Below, in pieces: positions 35,191-44,251 of a stretch of DNA of 64,000 nucleotides. Both the position numbers and the translations under genes were made by a program. The first letter of the stretch is position 1. The number at the start of each line of letters is the position of its first letter. The stretch is from Anaerovirgula multivorans (lineage in GTDB: Bacteria > Bacillota > Clostridia > Peptostreptococcales > Natronincolaceae). Under the pieces are notes generated by a model. It was not told the DNA's origin. It did no database searches and saw only the letters and a list, made by a program, of their open reading frames with translations. Where the stretch lies: assembly GCF_900188145.1 (NCBI RefSeq), contig NZ_FZOJ01000025.1, forward strand, positions 1-64,000. Direction: 5' to 3'.

Positions 35191-36114
35191 GTGATACTCG
35201 ATGTGACTTTAGGCATAATATTATGCTTTGCTCTCCTTTTCGGTATCTCCTGTATGGCAAAGTTGATTGGGGTCAAGCGGCAGCTTCAGGATATGACAGA
35301 TGCTCTGAACGATATTGAAGCAGGAAACGGAAATCGCAGAATCCTTGCCACTGGCAATGAGTTGACCGTAGACATTTCCTATAAAATAAATGAAATCGTC
35401 TATCATTATGAAGAACAGTTCTCTAAGCTCAGAGTAGCGGATGAAACCAACCGCCAGTTCATGACCAGCCTCTCCCATGATGTACGGACACCGCTTACCA
35501 CCCTGATAGGTTATCTGGACGCAGTACACAGAGGCGTTGTTACCGGGCAAGAACGCGAGGATTATCTGGAAATCGCAAGGCGCAGGGCCTATGACCTGAA
35601 GGGCTATATCGACGTCTTGTTCGACTGGTTCAAGCTCAATTCAAGTGAATTTTCCCTATACATCCAGCGGGTGGAGCTTGCGGAGCTTACGCGGGATATT
35701 TTGAAAGATTGGATACCCATCTTTGAAGAAAATCATCTGGTCTACGAAATCGAAATCCCAGAAAGGCCGCTGTACACAAAAGTTGATCTGGATGGATACG
35801 CCCGTATTGTCAATAATCTATTACAAAACGTCATTGCTCACAGTCAGGCAACGCAGATTAAAATTGAAATGACACAAAAAGAAAAGGAATTTGAGATTAG
35901 TATTACGGACAACGGAATTGGAATTGAGAAAGCTGATTTGCTGCACATCTTTGAGCGACTGTATAAATGTGACAAAGGGCGATCTGGTAAGGGAAGCGGA
36001 TTGGGGCTGTCCATCGTTCGACAGATGGTGGAAAAAATGAATGGTAGAATCACTGCACGAAGTGAGCCAGACAAATATACGATTTTTACTATTTTCTTTT
36101 CTTCGGCTAATTGA
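35191..36114 (+). CDS. Sensor histidine kinase
   Basis: 307 residues with only one N-terminal membrane segment (about 3-25), so it has no extracellular sensor. The phosphoacceptor is His97 in TSLSHDVRTPLTTL; N-box NNLLQNVIAHS, then DNGIGI and GSGLGLSIVRQM. This short architecture is typical of kinases that regulate bacitracin or lantibiotic ABC exporters. Followed by a terminator at 36117 and the transporter genes. Confidence 0.9.
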   Translation: MILDVTLGIILCFALLFGISCMAKLIGVKRQLQDMTDALNDIEAGNGNRRILATGNELTVDISYKINEIVYHYEEQFSKLRVADETNRQFMTSLSHDVRTPLTTLIGYLDAVHRGVVTGQEREDYLEIARRRAYDLKGYIDVLFDWFKLNSSEFSLYIQRVELAELTRDILKDWIPIFEENHLVYEIEIPERPLYTKVDLDGYARIVNNLLQNVIAHSQATQIKIEMTQKEKEFEISITDNGIGIEKADLLHIFERLYKCDKGRSGKGSGLGLSIVRQMVEKMNGRITARSEPDKYTIFTIFFSSAN

Positions 36115-36116
36115 GA

Positions 36117-36142
36117 AAATCCCTGCCGGTGGACAGGGATTT
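36117..36142 (+). terminator. Terminator between kinase and ABC genes
   Basis: AAATCCCTG (36117-36125) pairs with CAGGGATTT (36134-36142). It separates the two-component genes from the ABC genes, which therefore probably have their own promoter. Confidence 0.65.
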
Positions 36143-36155
36143 GATTTATATAAAT

Positions 36156-36188
36156 TGCAAGGTTAATGCAAGGTTAATGCAAGATTGA
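36156..36188 (+). repeat. Three 11-bp direct repeats, likely response-regulator site
   Basis: TGCAAGGTTAA (36156-36166), TGCAAGGTTAA (36167-36177) and TGCAAGATTGA (36178-36188) follow without gaps. Direct repeats with one-helical-turn spacing ahead of an ABC exporter gene are the usual binding pattern of OmpR-family regulators. The start codon is 40 bp downstream. Confidence 0.65.
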
Positions 36189-36228
36189 CCTGATAGACTG
36201 ATTTCAGTAAGAAAAGGAGGTTCATAAT

Positions 36229-37152
36229 TTGAGTGATATTATAATTGAAACAAAAAATCTTACCAAACAATATGGAGAACAGAAAAGTGTTGCAAACCTA
36301 AATATTCATGTAAAAAAAGGGCGTATCTACGGCCTGCTAGGGAGAAATGGAGCTGGAAAAACCACGACGATGAAAATGCTGCTAAATCTGACGCAGCCCA
36401 CTTCTGGTGAGGTTGTAATTTTTGGTAAGAATATTCAGGGAAACGAAAAGAAAATCCTGCCCCGTATTGGCAGCTTAATTGAAGCGCCGGGTTTTTATCC
36501 CAACCTGACCGGTACTGAAAACCTGAGTATATTCGCTCGGCTTCGGGGTGTATCCAAGCGAGATGCCATCTCAAGCGCCTTGGAGGTCGTTGGTCTGCCA
36601 TACGGCGATAAGAAGCTGTTTTCACAATACTCTCTCGGTATGAAGCAACGTCTGGCCATTGCCCTCGCCATCATGCATGATCCGGAACTACTGATTCTGG
36701 ACGAGCCGATCAACGGGCTTGACCCCATCGGCATTGCAGAGGTCCGTTCCTTCATCCGGGAACTGTGCGACGCGAGAGGAAAAACCATTCTGATCTCCAG
36801 CCACATCCTTTCGGAAATCGCCTTGTTGGTAGACGACATCGGTATTATCGACCACGGGGTCCTTCTGGAAGAGAAAAGCCTTGCCGAGCTAGAGGAAAAG
36901 AACAGCAAGTATGTCCACTTCATCGTCTCCGACATGGCACAAGCGGCTAGAATCATAGAGCAAAATTTTGGGACGAAAAACTATACAGTAGAAGACGACC
37001 ACAGCCTTCGCCTGTACGATGTGAGTTTGCCGGTGACTGCCCTCAACCGTGCTTTTATTGAAAACGGATTGGAGGTTGCTGAGGCTCACACTTGCGAGGA
37101 TACGCTGGAGGATTACTTCAAGCGAGTAACCGGGGGTGAGGGTATTGCTTAA
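36229..37152 (+). CDS. ABC-2 type exporter ATPase (BcrA/lantibiotic immunity type)
   Basis: 307 residues starting at TTG with AAGGAGG upstream. Walker A GRNGAGKTTT, signature YSLGMKQRLAIALA, Walker B LLILDEPINGLDP and the H-loop in ISSHILSE are intact. The extra C-terminal 80 residues and length fit BcrA/NisF-like ATPases that export or protect against peptide antibiotics. It overlaps the first permease gene by 17 bp. Confidence 0.9.
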   Translation: MSDIIIETKNLTKQYGEQKSVANLNIHVKKGRIYGLLGRNGAGKTTTMKMLLNLTQPTSGEVVIFGKNIQGNEKKILPRIGSLIEAPGFYPNLTGTENLSIFARLRGVSKRDAISSALEVVGLPYGDKKLFSQYSLGMKQRLAIALAIMHDPELLILDEPINGLDPIGIAEVRSFIRELCDARGKTILISSHILSEIALLVDDIGIIDHGVLLEEKSLAELEEKNSKYVHFIVSDMAQAARIIEQNFGTKNYTVEDDHSLRLYDVSLPVTALNRAFIENGLEVAEAHTCEDTLEDYFKRVTGGEGIA

Positions 37153-37927
37153 TCTGATTATCTGCGAATTTAAGAAATTGAAGCGAAAGAAAATCTTTTC
37201 CTTTGCTCTGCTGGCTGCTTTTATTTTTCCTGCATTAGGTTCGGCTTTGATTGCGGGGCAACCTAATGCAGCTTTTGACGATATGATGAGTTTCGCTCGT
37301 GAGGAAAGCAACTTTTTACTACTGATGCCGCTGCTCATTATACTAGCGGCTAACCTATTTTTCACTGAGCAAGACAATGATACGCTCAAGAATCTGCTTT
37401 GCATCCCCGTATCGAAAAAACGGCTGGTTCTTGTAAAGCTGCTGGTGCTGCTAATCTTTTCCATTGTATTCCAGATTGTTGGATTCGCAATAAGTACTGC
37501 AATGACTGTTTTGTATCATATTCCACTGACAGATATCACTCTGCAACTTATCTTAATGGCTGCGATGGCGGTGCTCCTGTGGGCGGCTGCGCTTCCCTGT
37601 ATTGTGTTGGTTCTTTGGTTTAACAAAAGCTACATTCTTTCTGTAATCATCGTGTTTTTTTACACGCTCCTAAATTATGCTATGCATTTTAGTGAGGCGA
37701 TTCTGGTGCAGCCTTTGGGGTTCAACGTCGGGACGCTCATGCCGATTCCCATGATTTTCCGATGGCTATACCAATTCAACACTCCAACCGGTGAGATACA
37801 AACGGCGTTTTACAATCGTTTCAGCCCATATTTTGCATCCACCTCGGTATGCTTTTGCGTATTGCTTATCGAAGCTTCAGTTTGCACATTGTTGATGATC
37901 CGCATCTATCAGAGCAAAGAAATATGA
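37136..37927 (+). CDS. ABC-2 type permease 1
   Basis: 263 residues with six predicted membrane segments, including ALLAAFIFPALGSALI at the start and a long one around YILSVIIVFFYTLLNYAM. The N-terminus LIICEFKKLKRKKIF is typical of lantibiotic-immunity permeases (NisE/BcrB type). It pairs with permease 2 downstream (16 bp apart), so the transporter likely has two different membrane subunits. The substrate is unknown; a peptide antibiotic is inferred from family context. Confidence 0.82.
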   Translation: MRVLLNLIICEFKKLKRKKIFSFALLAAFIFPALGSALIAGQPNAAFDDMMSFAREESNFLLLMPLLIILAANLFFTEQDNDTLKNLLCIPVSKKRLVLVKLLVLLIFSIVFQIVGFAISTAMTVLYHIPLTDITLQLILMAAMAVLLWAAALPCIVLVLWFNKSYILSVIIVFFYTLLNYAMHFSEAILVQPLGFNVGTLMPIPMIFRWLYQFNTPTGEIQTAFYNRFSPYFASTSVCFCVLLIEASVCTLLMIRIYQSKEI

Positions 37928-37945
37928 AGGGAGGGGAAATCTGTG

Positions 37946-38758
37946 ATGTTAAGTATTATAAAAACCGAATTTGAAAAATTAAAGCGACTTCATATTTTAC
38001 TGATCGGCCTGATTGGGATGGCTTTTCCTGCAATCCTGTCCGTATTTACGCAAGCAGTTGTCACGGAGGAAGGAAAAGTACAGAATTTTGATTTTGCCGC
38101 CCTGTTCAACAGTTCCATCTGGAACAGCGTTACGATTTTCATGCCCGTGATTTTTACGCTGATTGGCGGCTATCTGATTAACAGAGAATACACAGATAAT
38201 ACCTTGAAAAGCATCCTGCCGGTGCCGGTGACATTTCGGCGTCTTTTGTTCGGAAAACTTCTGGCAATTGGGCTTTTAAGTGTAGTGTTCGGATTTTACT
38301 GCTATATAATAACTGTGCTCGTTGGATATTTGTCCGGCGTACCGGACTTGAGCGTTGCTGTTCTTGTCAAAAGTCTTTGGCAGATGGTAGGTATTGCCGC
38401 CTGCACATATATTGCGGTTCTACCAATTATTGCTTTTACAAGCAAACGTCCAGGAGCCTTTATGGGTGGAGTTATTGTATCCTTTATTACTGGATATTCC
38501 GGCATGTTCATTAAGAATGTTGTAGGGCGTAGCCTGTACCCGATCTTGGCGGGTTTTACCGTAATTGGGTTTGATACAAAAACATTCATGAACACGAATG
38601 AACCTGCCAATTTGATGCTTTCTTCCTTGTCATTGGTGGTAATGCTTCTGCTTACGATTATGATTGTGATGCTGACAAACCTGCCGCAGGCGACTTCCAA
38701 GAATCAAAAGCATAAAAAGTCAAATATTTTCCTTCGGCCAGGGCAAAGAAGCCGATGA
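37946..38758 (+). CDS. ABC-2 type permease 2
   Basis: 270 residues. Begins MLSIIKTEFEKLKRLHILLIGLIG, matching the start pattern of permease 1, with six membrane segments and the INREYTDNTLKSILPVPV loop typical of lantibiotic-immunity permeases. GGGAGGGG precedes; a GTG one codon earlier is also possible. Likely partner of permease 1 and the ATPase. Confidence 0.82.
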   Translation: MLSIIKTEFEKLKRLHILLIGLIGMAFPAILSVFTQAVVTEEGKVQNFDFAALFNSSIWNSVTIFMPVIFTLIGGYLINREYTDNTLKSILPVPVTFRRLLFGKLLAIGLLSVVFGFYCYIITVLVGYLSGVPDLSVAVLVKSLWQMVGIAACTYIAVLPIIAFTSKRPGAFMGGVIVSFITGYSGMFIKNVVGRSLYPILAGFTVIGFDTKTFMNTNEPANLMLSSLSLVVMLLLTIMIVMLTNLPQATSKNQKHKKSNIFLRPGQRSR

Positions 38759-38788
38759 TTTTTATACAAGGAAAGGTTGGTAATTTCA

Positions 38789-39253
38789 ATGAAAAGGCTG
38801 CTCTTTATGTCCGCAGTGGTTGTCCTCTTGGCTATGGGAATTCTTGCGGGCTGTTCAAAAGATGAAATTCTTGACACGTACAATCAAGCCATCCAAGCGG
38901 CTGGTGACGCTCAATTGACCGGCAACTGGTCTTTGGAGGGAAAAAGAAAATATGGCGTGGATCACTATACAGGCACTTATACTGCAGATTATGAGGGATT
39001 TTCAGGAACAGAGTACCTCTTTGGAGGGACTTCCATTGACCGTGAAGCGGGAAATAAAATTGAGGTCATCTGTAATTTGAGTATTACGGATGGTACGGCT
39101 AAACTGGTTCTGCAATCCGGATCAGATGCCCCCCAAACCCTAATCGAAAGCACAGGCTACTATTCTGAAACGATTGAGCTGCCGCCCGCTGGTAATTACA
39201 TTCTTGTAGAAGGGGGGGAGTTTACCGGCTCCATTGAATTGGAAATCAAATAA
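38789..39253 (+). CDS. Small lipoprotein of the exporter cluster
   Basis: 154 residues from the ATG at 38789 with GAAAGG upstream. The signal peptide MKRLLFMSAVVVLLAMGILAG leads to a lipobox LAGC, so it should be lipidated and face outward. The remaining 130 residues are rich in beta strands, with no family I recognise. Its place after the exporter genes resembles immunity lipoproteins (NisI type), which is only an analogy. Confidence 0.72.
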   Translation: MKRLLFMSAVVVLLAMGILAGCSKDEILDTYNQAIQAAGDAQLTGNWSLEGKRKYGVDHYTGTYTADYEGFSGTEYLFGGTSIDREAGNKIEVICNLSITDGTAKLVLQSGSDAPQTLIESTGYYSETIELPPAGNYILVEGGEFTGSIELEIK

Positions 39254-39362
39254 TAAAATAAGATTTGTGGTAACAAGTCAAGAAAAGGTTTGATATAACT
39301 TCGACGAATTCCCCAAAAGGCAATACTTAACAAACCTAGACTAAGTAGGTATTTGGGAGGAT

Positions 39363-39569
39363 ATGTGCATCGAGCATTTCGTCGATTCTACACACTACTT
39401 TCCAATGTATAGAGTTGGTGGTTGCGTAGTAATGCTCATGAAAAGTAAAAAGAATAAACTCATCAAGATCAAGACTATCTTCATGAAGAGAAAGAAAGTG
39501 ATTTCAAAAGAAAATTCAAAAAACAACCCTGTATTTAAGAGAAGTGTGACGTTTGAAAACACCTACTAA
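39363..39569 (+). CDS. Doubtful small ORF
   Basis: 68 codons after GGGAGG, but the spacing to the ATG is only two bases. The product is very basic in its second half (MKSKKNKLIKIKTIFMKRKK) and matches nothing I know. It may be chance or a remnant. Confidence 0.2.
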   Translation: MCIEHFVDSTHYFPMYRVGGCVVMLMKSKKNKLIKIKTIFMKRKKVISKENSKNNPVFKRSVTFENTY

Positions 39570-39598
39570 ATTGAATGAATGAAAGGACCAGATGCGAG

Positions 39599-40231
39599 AT
39601 GATTCAAAAAGATTACTGGGACAGTGTCTCTGAAAAAAAACAATTTACAACACCTTTTCAGGCTGATGAATTCAGTAAATATATCAGCAAAAATAATACT
39701 ATTCTAGATGTAGGATGTGGCTATGGTAGAACGTTGGATGAATTATACCAAATAGGTTTCAAGAATCTGATAGGCATTGACTTTGCAGAAGGAATGATCA
39801 AACGTGGCAGAGAACAGTTCCCCTATTTGGATCTAAGGGTGAAAGAGGATGCTTTCATTGACTTTCACGATAATAGTGTTGACGCAGTGATTTTGTTTGC
39901 AGTACTGACTTGCATCTGCAACAATACAGAGCAGATGGAACTAATCAAAGAAATACATCGTGTGTTAAAACCGGGCGGCGTGCTATATGTGAATGATTTT
40001 CTTCTGAATACAGATGAAAGAAATGTTAGCAGATATGAACAGTTTGCCGAGAAGTACGACTTGTATGGTGCATTTGAGCTGCCTGAAGGTGCTGTATGCC
40101 GCCATCACAGCGAGAAATGGATACAGGAGCTGCTTGATGACTTTATCACTTTACAATATAAGTATATTACTTTCACTACCATGAATAATCATAAGTCCAA
40201 TGGTTTTTATTTTATCGGGAGAAACAAATGA
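39599..40231 (+). CDS. Class I SAM-dependent methyltransferase
   Basis: 210 residues from the ATG at 39599 (an ATG eight codons earlier is possible). Motif I ILDVGCGYGRTLDEL, acidic end of strand 2 in LIGIDFAEGMI, and EIHRVLKPGGVLYVNDF are the standard landmarks. The family methylates many small molecules, so no substrate can be named. It overlaps by 4 bp with a truncated FMN-binding fragment, which is probably an accident of rearrangement. Confidence 0.82.
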   Translation: MIQKDYWDSVSEKKQFTTPFQADEFSKYISKNNTILDVGCGYGRTLDELYQIGFKNLIGIDFAEGMIKRGREQFPYLDLRVKEDAFIDFHDNSVDAVILFAVLTCICNNTEQMELIKEIHRVLKPGGVLYVNDFLLNTDERNVSRYEQFAEKYDLYGAFELPEGAVCRHHSEKWIQELLDDFITLQYKYITFTTMNNHKSNGFYFIGRNK

Positions 40232-40449
40232 AAGTTGTTGAAGGCTACGGTGGTGATATGATGGTGGAAGTGAAATTTAGTTCGATGAAAATGCTTTCAG
40301 TTGCGGTAAGTAAACACAATGAAACAGAGGGACTTGGTGATAAGGCAATAAATCATTTATCTAAGGCAATTGTAGAAGCTCAAACATATGATGTGGATAC
40401 TAGTAACGGCGGCCACCGTTACTTAGTATCGCCATACAAGATGGGGTGA
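40228..40449 (+). pseudogene. FMN-binding domain fragment
   Basis: EGYGGDMMVEVKFSSMKMLSV and later GLGDKAINHLSKAIVEAQ match the small FMN-binding domain of fumarate-reductase-like flavoproteins. The domain should continue with VDxVSGAT-x-TS, where the covalent FMN threonine lies; here it turns into VDTSNGGHRYLV and stops. It is a broken piece. Confidence 0.65.
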
Positions 40450-40495
40450 AAGATTGTATGGAACAAGCAAGAATAAAATAAGGAATAGGAAGGTG

Positions 40496-40532
40496 AAAAG
40501 AGATAAGCTGCTGTCGGATTATCTCTTTTTTC
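40496..40532 (+). terminator. Rho-independent terminator
   Basis: AAAAGAGATAA (40496-40506) pairs with TTATCTCTTTT (40519-40529), followed by TT and T-rich sequence. Confidence 0.75.
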
Positions 40533-40623
40533 ATTTTCATTTGATATTGGTTATAATCTCTTGTAATTTGCTAAACAGCTTTAAGAAATGCGAAATTGTG
40601 AATGAAAGTTAGAATAGCTTATT

Positions 40624-40950
40624 TTAATGAGATACTAACGTTCCTGGACTAACTCCAAATTTCTCTCTAAAAGAGCGAGCAAAGTGGCTAAGATTATTGT
40701 AACCGACGGCATGGGCACTTTGGGTAACACTACAGTTATTTACAACTAATAATTTATAGGCTTTTTCAAGTCTTTGTTCTCGAATAAATCCATAAACTGT
40801 ATTTCCATATAAAGCTTTAAACCCTTTTTTAAGAGTGCAATCATTTATACTTATTGCACGTGAAAGCTCAAGAAGCGATGGAGAGTTTTCTAAATTTGAT
40901 AGTAAGATGTCCCGTGCAATTGCTAATTGTCTATACGTATATTCGTTCAT
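40624..40950 (-). pseudogene. AraC-type regulator, C-terminal DNA-binding part
   Basis: 108 residues forming the two HTH motifs of AraC proteins (SLLELSRAISINDCTLKKGF and SVTQSAHAVGYNNLSHFARSF), ending FREKFGVSPGTLV. Homologs next to ABC exporters usually carry another 200 N-terminal residues, absent here. The remnant stands divergent to an ABC exporter fragment at 41088, a pairing known from siderophore-related loci. Confidence 0.7.
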
Positions 40951-41087
40951 TGAGGCAGGTGTTTGACATAAAGGTAACTATTTTAAAACATCCTGTTTTA
41001 AATATGCCTGTATGTCTTCCATACGATTTAAGTTTAACCAGATAGGGTGGAGTTTAATACGAATCATTATTAAAGTGAGGGTTTTAT

Positions 41088-41518
41088 ATGAAAGAACTTT
41101 TAAATATTTATTCATATGCAAATAGCTCAGAAAGAGATATGGCAAAAGCAATCATGTGGCTGATTTTGTCGGGCGTATTTGGGGTAGTTCCTTTTTTTAA
41201 GTCAATCATATACTTGTGTGTCTTTATGAAAAGGGAGAGGCAGAGCTAACTTATTTGGGGATAATGTCAGGATTAATCCTAATGAGTTTGTTTATAAAAA
41301 CACGAGCACATGGTTGGGGGCTTGGAGCATCTCATCATTTGGCATATAATGCGTTGATGGGATTGCGTGAAAAGATGGTGGATAAGCTTTTAAAAATGCC
41401 TATGGGTAAGGTCAGTCAGTATGGAACAGGAAATTTAAAAAAGATTTTTGTAGAAAATATTGAGGATATGGAACTGATATTGGCACACATGATACCAGAG
41501 GGTGTGGCAAACATTTAG
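41088..41518 (+). pseudogene. ABC exporter membrane domain, frameshifted and cut by an IS
   Basis: The frame opens MKELLNIYSYANSSERDMAK and reads into a membrane segment, then shifts; the next frame continues with YLGIMSGLILMSLFIKTRAH, MGLREKMVDKLLKMPMGKVS and DMELILAHMIPEGVANI, the usual order in exporter ABC membrane domains. It ends a few bases before the IS3 element, and no continuation is visible on the other side. Confidence 0.75.
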
Positions 41519-41586
41519 AGTGTATTAGATTTGCTGGACACGTAGAAAGGTTGTTATAATAAACCTAGAAAGGACGTGTTTCAGCT

Positions 41587-41880
41587 ATGAGTAATAGAAA
41601 TAAATTTACTGATGACTATAAAAAAGAAATGGTGAAGCTTATTACCGAATTAGGCAAAAAACCAGCTGATGTAGCCAGAGATATAGGTGTTACCCCTACT
41701 ACTATTAGAAGGTGGGTAAAACAGTATAGTTTACATGGAGAAGATGCTTTCCCAGGGAAGGGAAACCTTCGACCAGCTGATGCAGAACAAAGAAGATTAG
41801 AGAAAGAAAACAAAGAGCTTAAGGAGGAAATTGCCATCCTAAAAAAGGCTATGGGCATCTTCAGCAGGGACGTGAAGTAA
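41587..41880 (+). CDS. IS3-family transposase OrfA
   Basis: 97 residues: an HTH of the IS3 type (MVKLITELGKKPADVARDIGVTPTTIRRWVKQY), followed by a leucine-zipper-like helix (RRLEKENKELKEEIAILKKAMGIF). OrfA binds the ends and is normally fused to OrfB by a -1 frameshift; the overlap with the orfB frame just before 41880 fits that. Confidence 0.88.
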   Translation: MSNRNKFTDDYKKEMVKLITELGKKPADVARDIGVTPTTIRRWVKQYSLHGEDAFPGKGNLRPADAEQRRLEKENKELKEEIAILKKAMGIFSRDVK

Positions 41881-42755
41881 AGTATTTGTTTATAGAAAAA
41901 CATAGCTCCGAATTTTGCGTCAAGAAGATGTGCCAAACTTTTGAAGTCAGTAGGAGTGCTTTTTATGGCTGACAGAAACGCCCTATAAGTCATAGTAAGA
42001 AGGAAGATATCAAGCTATTAGCTGATATTAAAGAAATATTTGATGAATCTGATGGAACCTATGGTCATAGACGTATCAAAAGAAGGTTAAAGAAAAAAGG
42101 TATAAGAGCCAGTAACAACCGTATTAGAAGGATCATGGGAGAAAATGACTTAGTAAGTGCATTAAAAACAAAATTTAAAGCCACTACAAATTCAAATCAT
42201 AACTATCCACTAGCCCCTAACCTATTAACCAAAGATTTCACAGCTCAAAGCAAGAATCAAAAATGGGTTGGTGATATTACCTATGTTGCCACTAGTGAAG
42301 GATGGCTTTACCTAGCAGCTATTGAAGATCTGTATCATAAAAAGATAGTAGGTTGGGCTTTAGACAGCAGAATGACTAAACAGTTAACGCTTAATGCCTT
42401 AGACCAAGCTATTATACGTGAAAGACCAGCTAAAGGTTTGATATTCCATTCATATAGAGGGTCGCAGTATGCAGCCTACGATTATCAAGATAAACTTAGA
42501 GAAAATGGAATAAGGCAGAGTATGAGCGCCAAAGGGGACTGTTATGATAACGCTTGTATGGAATCGTTTTTTGCAACCTTAAAAAAAGATTTAATTCATA
42601 GAAGACGCTTCAAAACCCGTGAAGAAGCTAAAATAGCTATTATTAACTATATAAAAACCTGGTATAACTATAGAAGAAGTCATAGTAGCTTAGACTATAT
42701 GTCTCCTATGGAATATGAGCTGCATTATAGCCAAGGTAAGGATTTAGCAGCCTAA
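41862..42755 (+). pseudogene. IS3-family transposase OrfB, inactivated
   Basis: The orfB frame runs in the -1 phase to orfA (VKYLFIEKHSSEFCVKKMCQ) but has an in-frame TGA at about 41967 in FYG-stop-QKRPISH, where family members have a tryptophan. Downstream, HRRIKRRLKKKGI, WVGDITYVAT (first catalytic Asp) and CMESFFATLKKDL (Glu) are present. The second catalytic Asp, normally in HSDRGSQY, is Tyr here (HSYRGSQY). Either change should abolish transposition. Confidence 0.88.
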
Positions 42756-42931
42756 AAGATGTGTAAAAGACATAGTTATATAAGCAATACCCCACTACAA
42801 GTACTTAATGGAAAATTTATAAATTATAAGGAATAAATTACATAATAAAATCTACTATAACATCTCAGTTGTAGGATTAATAAGATATTCTATGAAAACA
42901 AGTAAAAGAAACCTTTATTCGTGTCCAGCTA

Positions 42932-43177
42932 GGTTATACCACTCCAATCGGTGATATAATGCCCAAAGCATACATTTGCAAGAATTGCAAAAAAAATTTA
43001 CTTGATTACTCAGAAACAGTTTAATAGTATTCTTGTTATGAGAATGCCCTTTATTACAGAGTACAAAAAAAGAAAATCCAGAAGCATTGAGATGAAATAT
43101 TTTGTACTAACTGATTATATACGCTTGGATGGATTCTTCATTCATTGCAGCAAAATTTACATTTACGAGGTGAGAAG
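42932..43177. other. Gap with a tiny zinc-ribbon-like frame
   Basis: A 21-codon frame from 42959 (MPKAYICKNCKKNLLDYSET) holds a CxxC but is too short to call. Nothing else is evident before the nucleotidyltransferase gene. Confidence 0.3.
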
Positions 43178-43846
43178 ATGAACTTCTTTATAGATGAGTG
43201 GATAGATAAACTTGTATCAAAAATAAAAAATGAATTTGGAGATAGACTTGCCTTTATTGGTTTGCAAGGAAGTTACAAACGCAAAGAAGCGGATGACAGC
43301 AGTGATATAGATATTGTAGTTATCCTGAATGAGCTGGCTGTGCAGGATTTGAAAAAATATCGAGCGATAATTTCCAAAATGCCTTATAAGGAAAAAGCCT
43401 TCGGGTTTATTTCCGGTAAAAGTGAGATCATAGGTTGGGAAAAATCTGATTTGTTTCAATTCTATTATGATACGTAGCCAATCTACGGAAGCATAGACTA
43501 TTTGCTGCCGTCAATTGATAAAGAGGATGTTAAACGTGCTGTAAAAATAGGTGCGTGCAATCTGTACCATGCGTGTTGCCATAATTTTCTCTATGAAAAC
43601 AGCTCTGAAATTTTATCGGCATTGTACAAGTCAGCATTTTTTATTTTACAAGCTAAATATTTTGATGAGACAAACCAATACATAAGTAGCAAGGAAGAGC
43701 TAATAAAACACTTGGATGGGATAGATAAAGGGATACTGAATATTTGTATGGATAGAAAAAAGCTAACTGCTATGGATGAGGATGACTTGATCATATATTA
43801 TGATAAATTCATCTCTTGGAGTAGTGTTCTTTTACAGTCCTACTGA
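43178..43846 (+). pseudogene. Nucleotidyltransferase-domain protein with an in-frame stop
   Basis: The ATG at 43178 has GAGGTGAG upstream. The nucleotidyltransferase motif GSYKRKEADDSSDIDIVVIL is intact. A TAG at 43475-43477 interrupts the frame after QFYYDT; the same frame then continues PIYGSIDYLLPSIDKEDVKR to 43846 with a normal helical C-terminal domain. Family members modify small molecules such as aminoglycosides, but many have unknown targets. Unless the stop is read through, only the N-terminal half is made. Confidence 0.75.
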
Positions 43847-43858
43847 TGAGGGGTAAGC

Positions 43859-44104
43859 ATGAAAAAAGAATTATCTGAGATGTCACTGAAAGAATTGTGG
43901 GAGTTTTTTCTTATTACCTTGAAAGAGCACAATCCCAAATATAAAGAGTGGTATGAAATCGAGGAAAGACAGCTTTTCAGTTGTATCAAGAATCAGGATA
44001 TAAAACGTATCAACCATATCGGAAGCAGTGCGGTAGAAGGATTGATTGCAAAACCGACCGTAGATATCTTGTTAGAAGTTGATAACAATATTCTAGAGTT
44101 ATAA
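43859..44104 (+). pseudogene. GrpB-like protein, N-terminal fragment
   Basis: 81 codons: YKEWYEIEERQLFSCIKNQD and RINHIGSSAVEGLIAKPTVDILLEV match GrpB-family proteins, a nucleotidyltransferase-like fold. The family is normally about twice as long; the frame stops right after DNNILEL. It follows the preceding gene by 12 bp with a good AGGGGT site. Probably truncated by deletion. Confidence 0.7.
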
Positions 44105-44251
44105 AACGAAACATCAAAATTGAATGCGAATAGATAAATAAAATTTATCGTTCTGATTATGAGTTTTAAGCCTGTTGAGTGGAGTAAATCTTACTGATCT
44201 ACCGGTTATTAATGTATAAATATATAAGGATATAATAAATGGAGGAGAACT

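Larger units (their letters stand above)
41531..42931 (+). mobile_element. IS3-family insertion sequence, inactive
   Basis: About 1.4 kb bounded by imperfect 22-bp inverted ends (left at 41531-41552, right at 42910-42931; both contain GCTGGACACG in opposite orientation, 4 mismatches). It holds the IS3-type orfA and a defective orfB. No clear target duplication could be made out. Confidence 0.85.

Noticed and set aside
36156-36188. Iterons or CRISPR repeats
   Set aside because: 11-bp units without spacers just before an exporter gene; a regulator-binding site explains them better. No replication gene is near.
36185-36213. TTGACC/TAAGAA as promoter of the exporter operon
   Set aside because: The start of transcription would fall on or after the ribosome binding site at 36214-36220, so this pair cannot drive normal translation.
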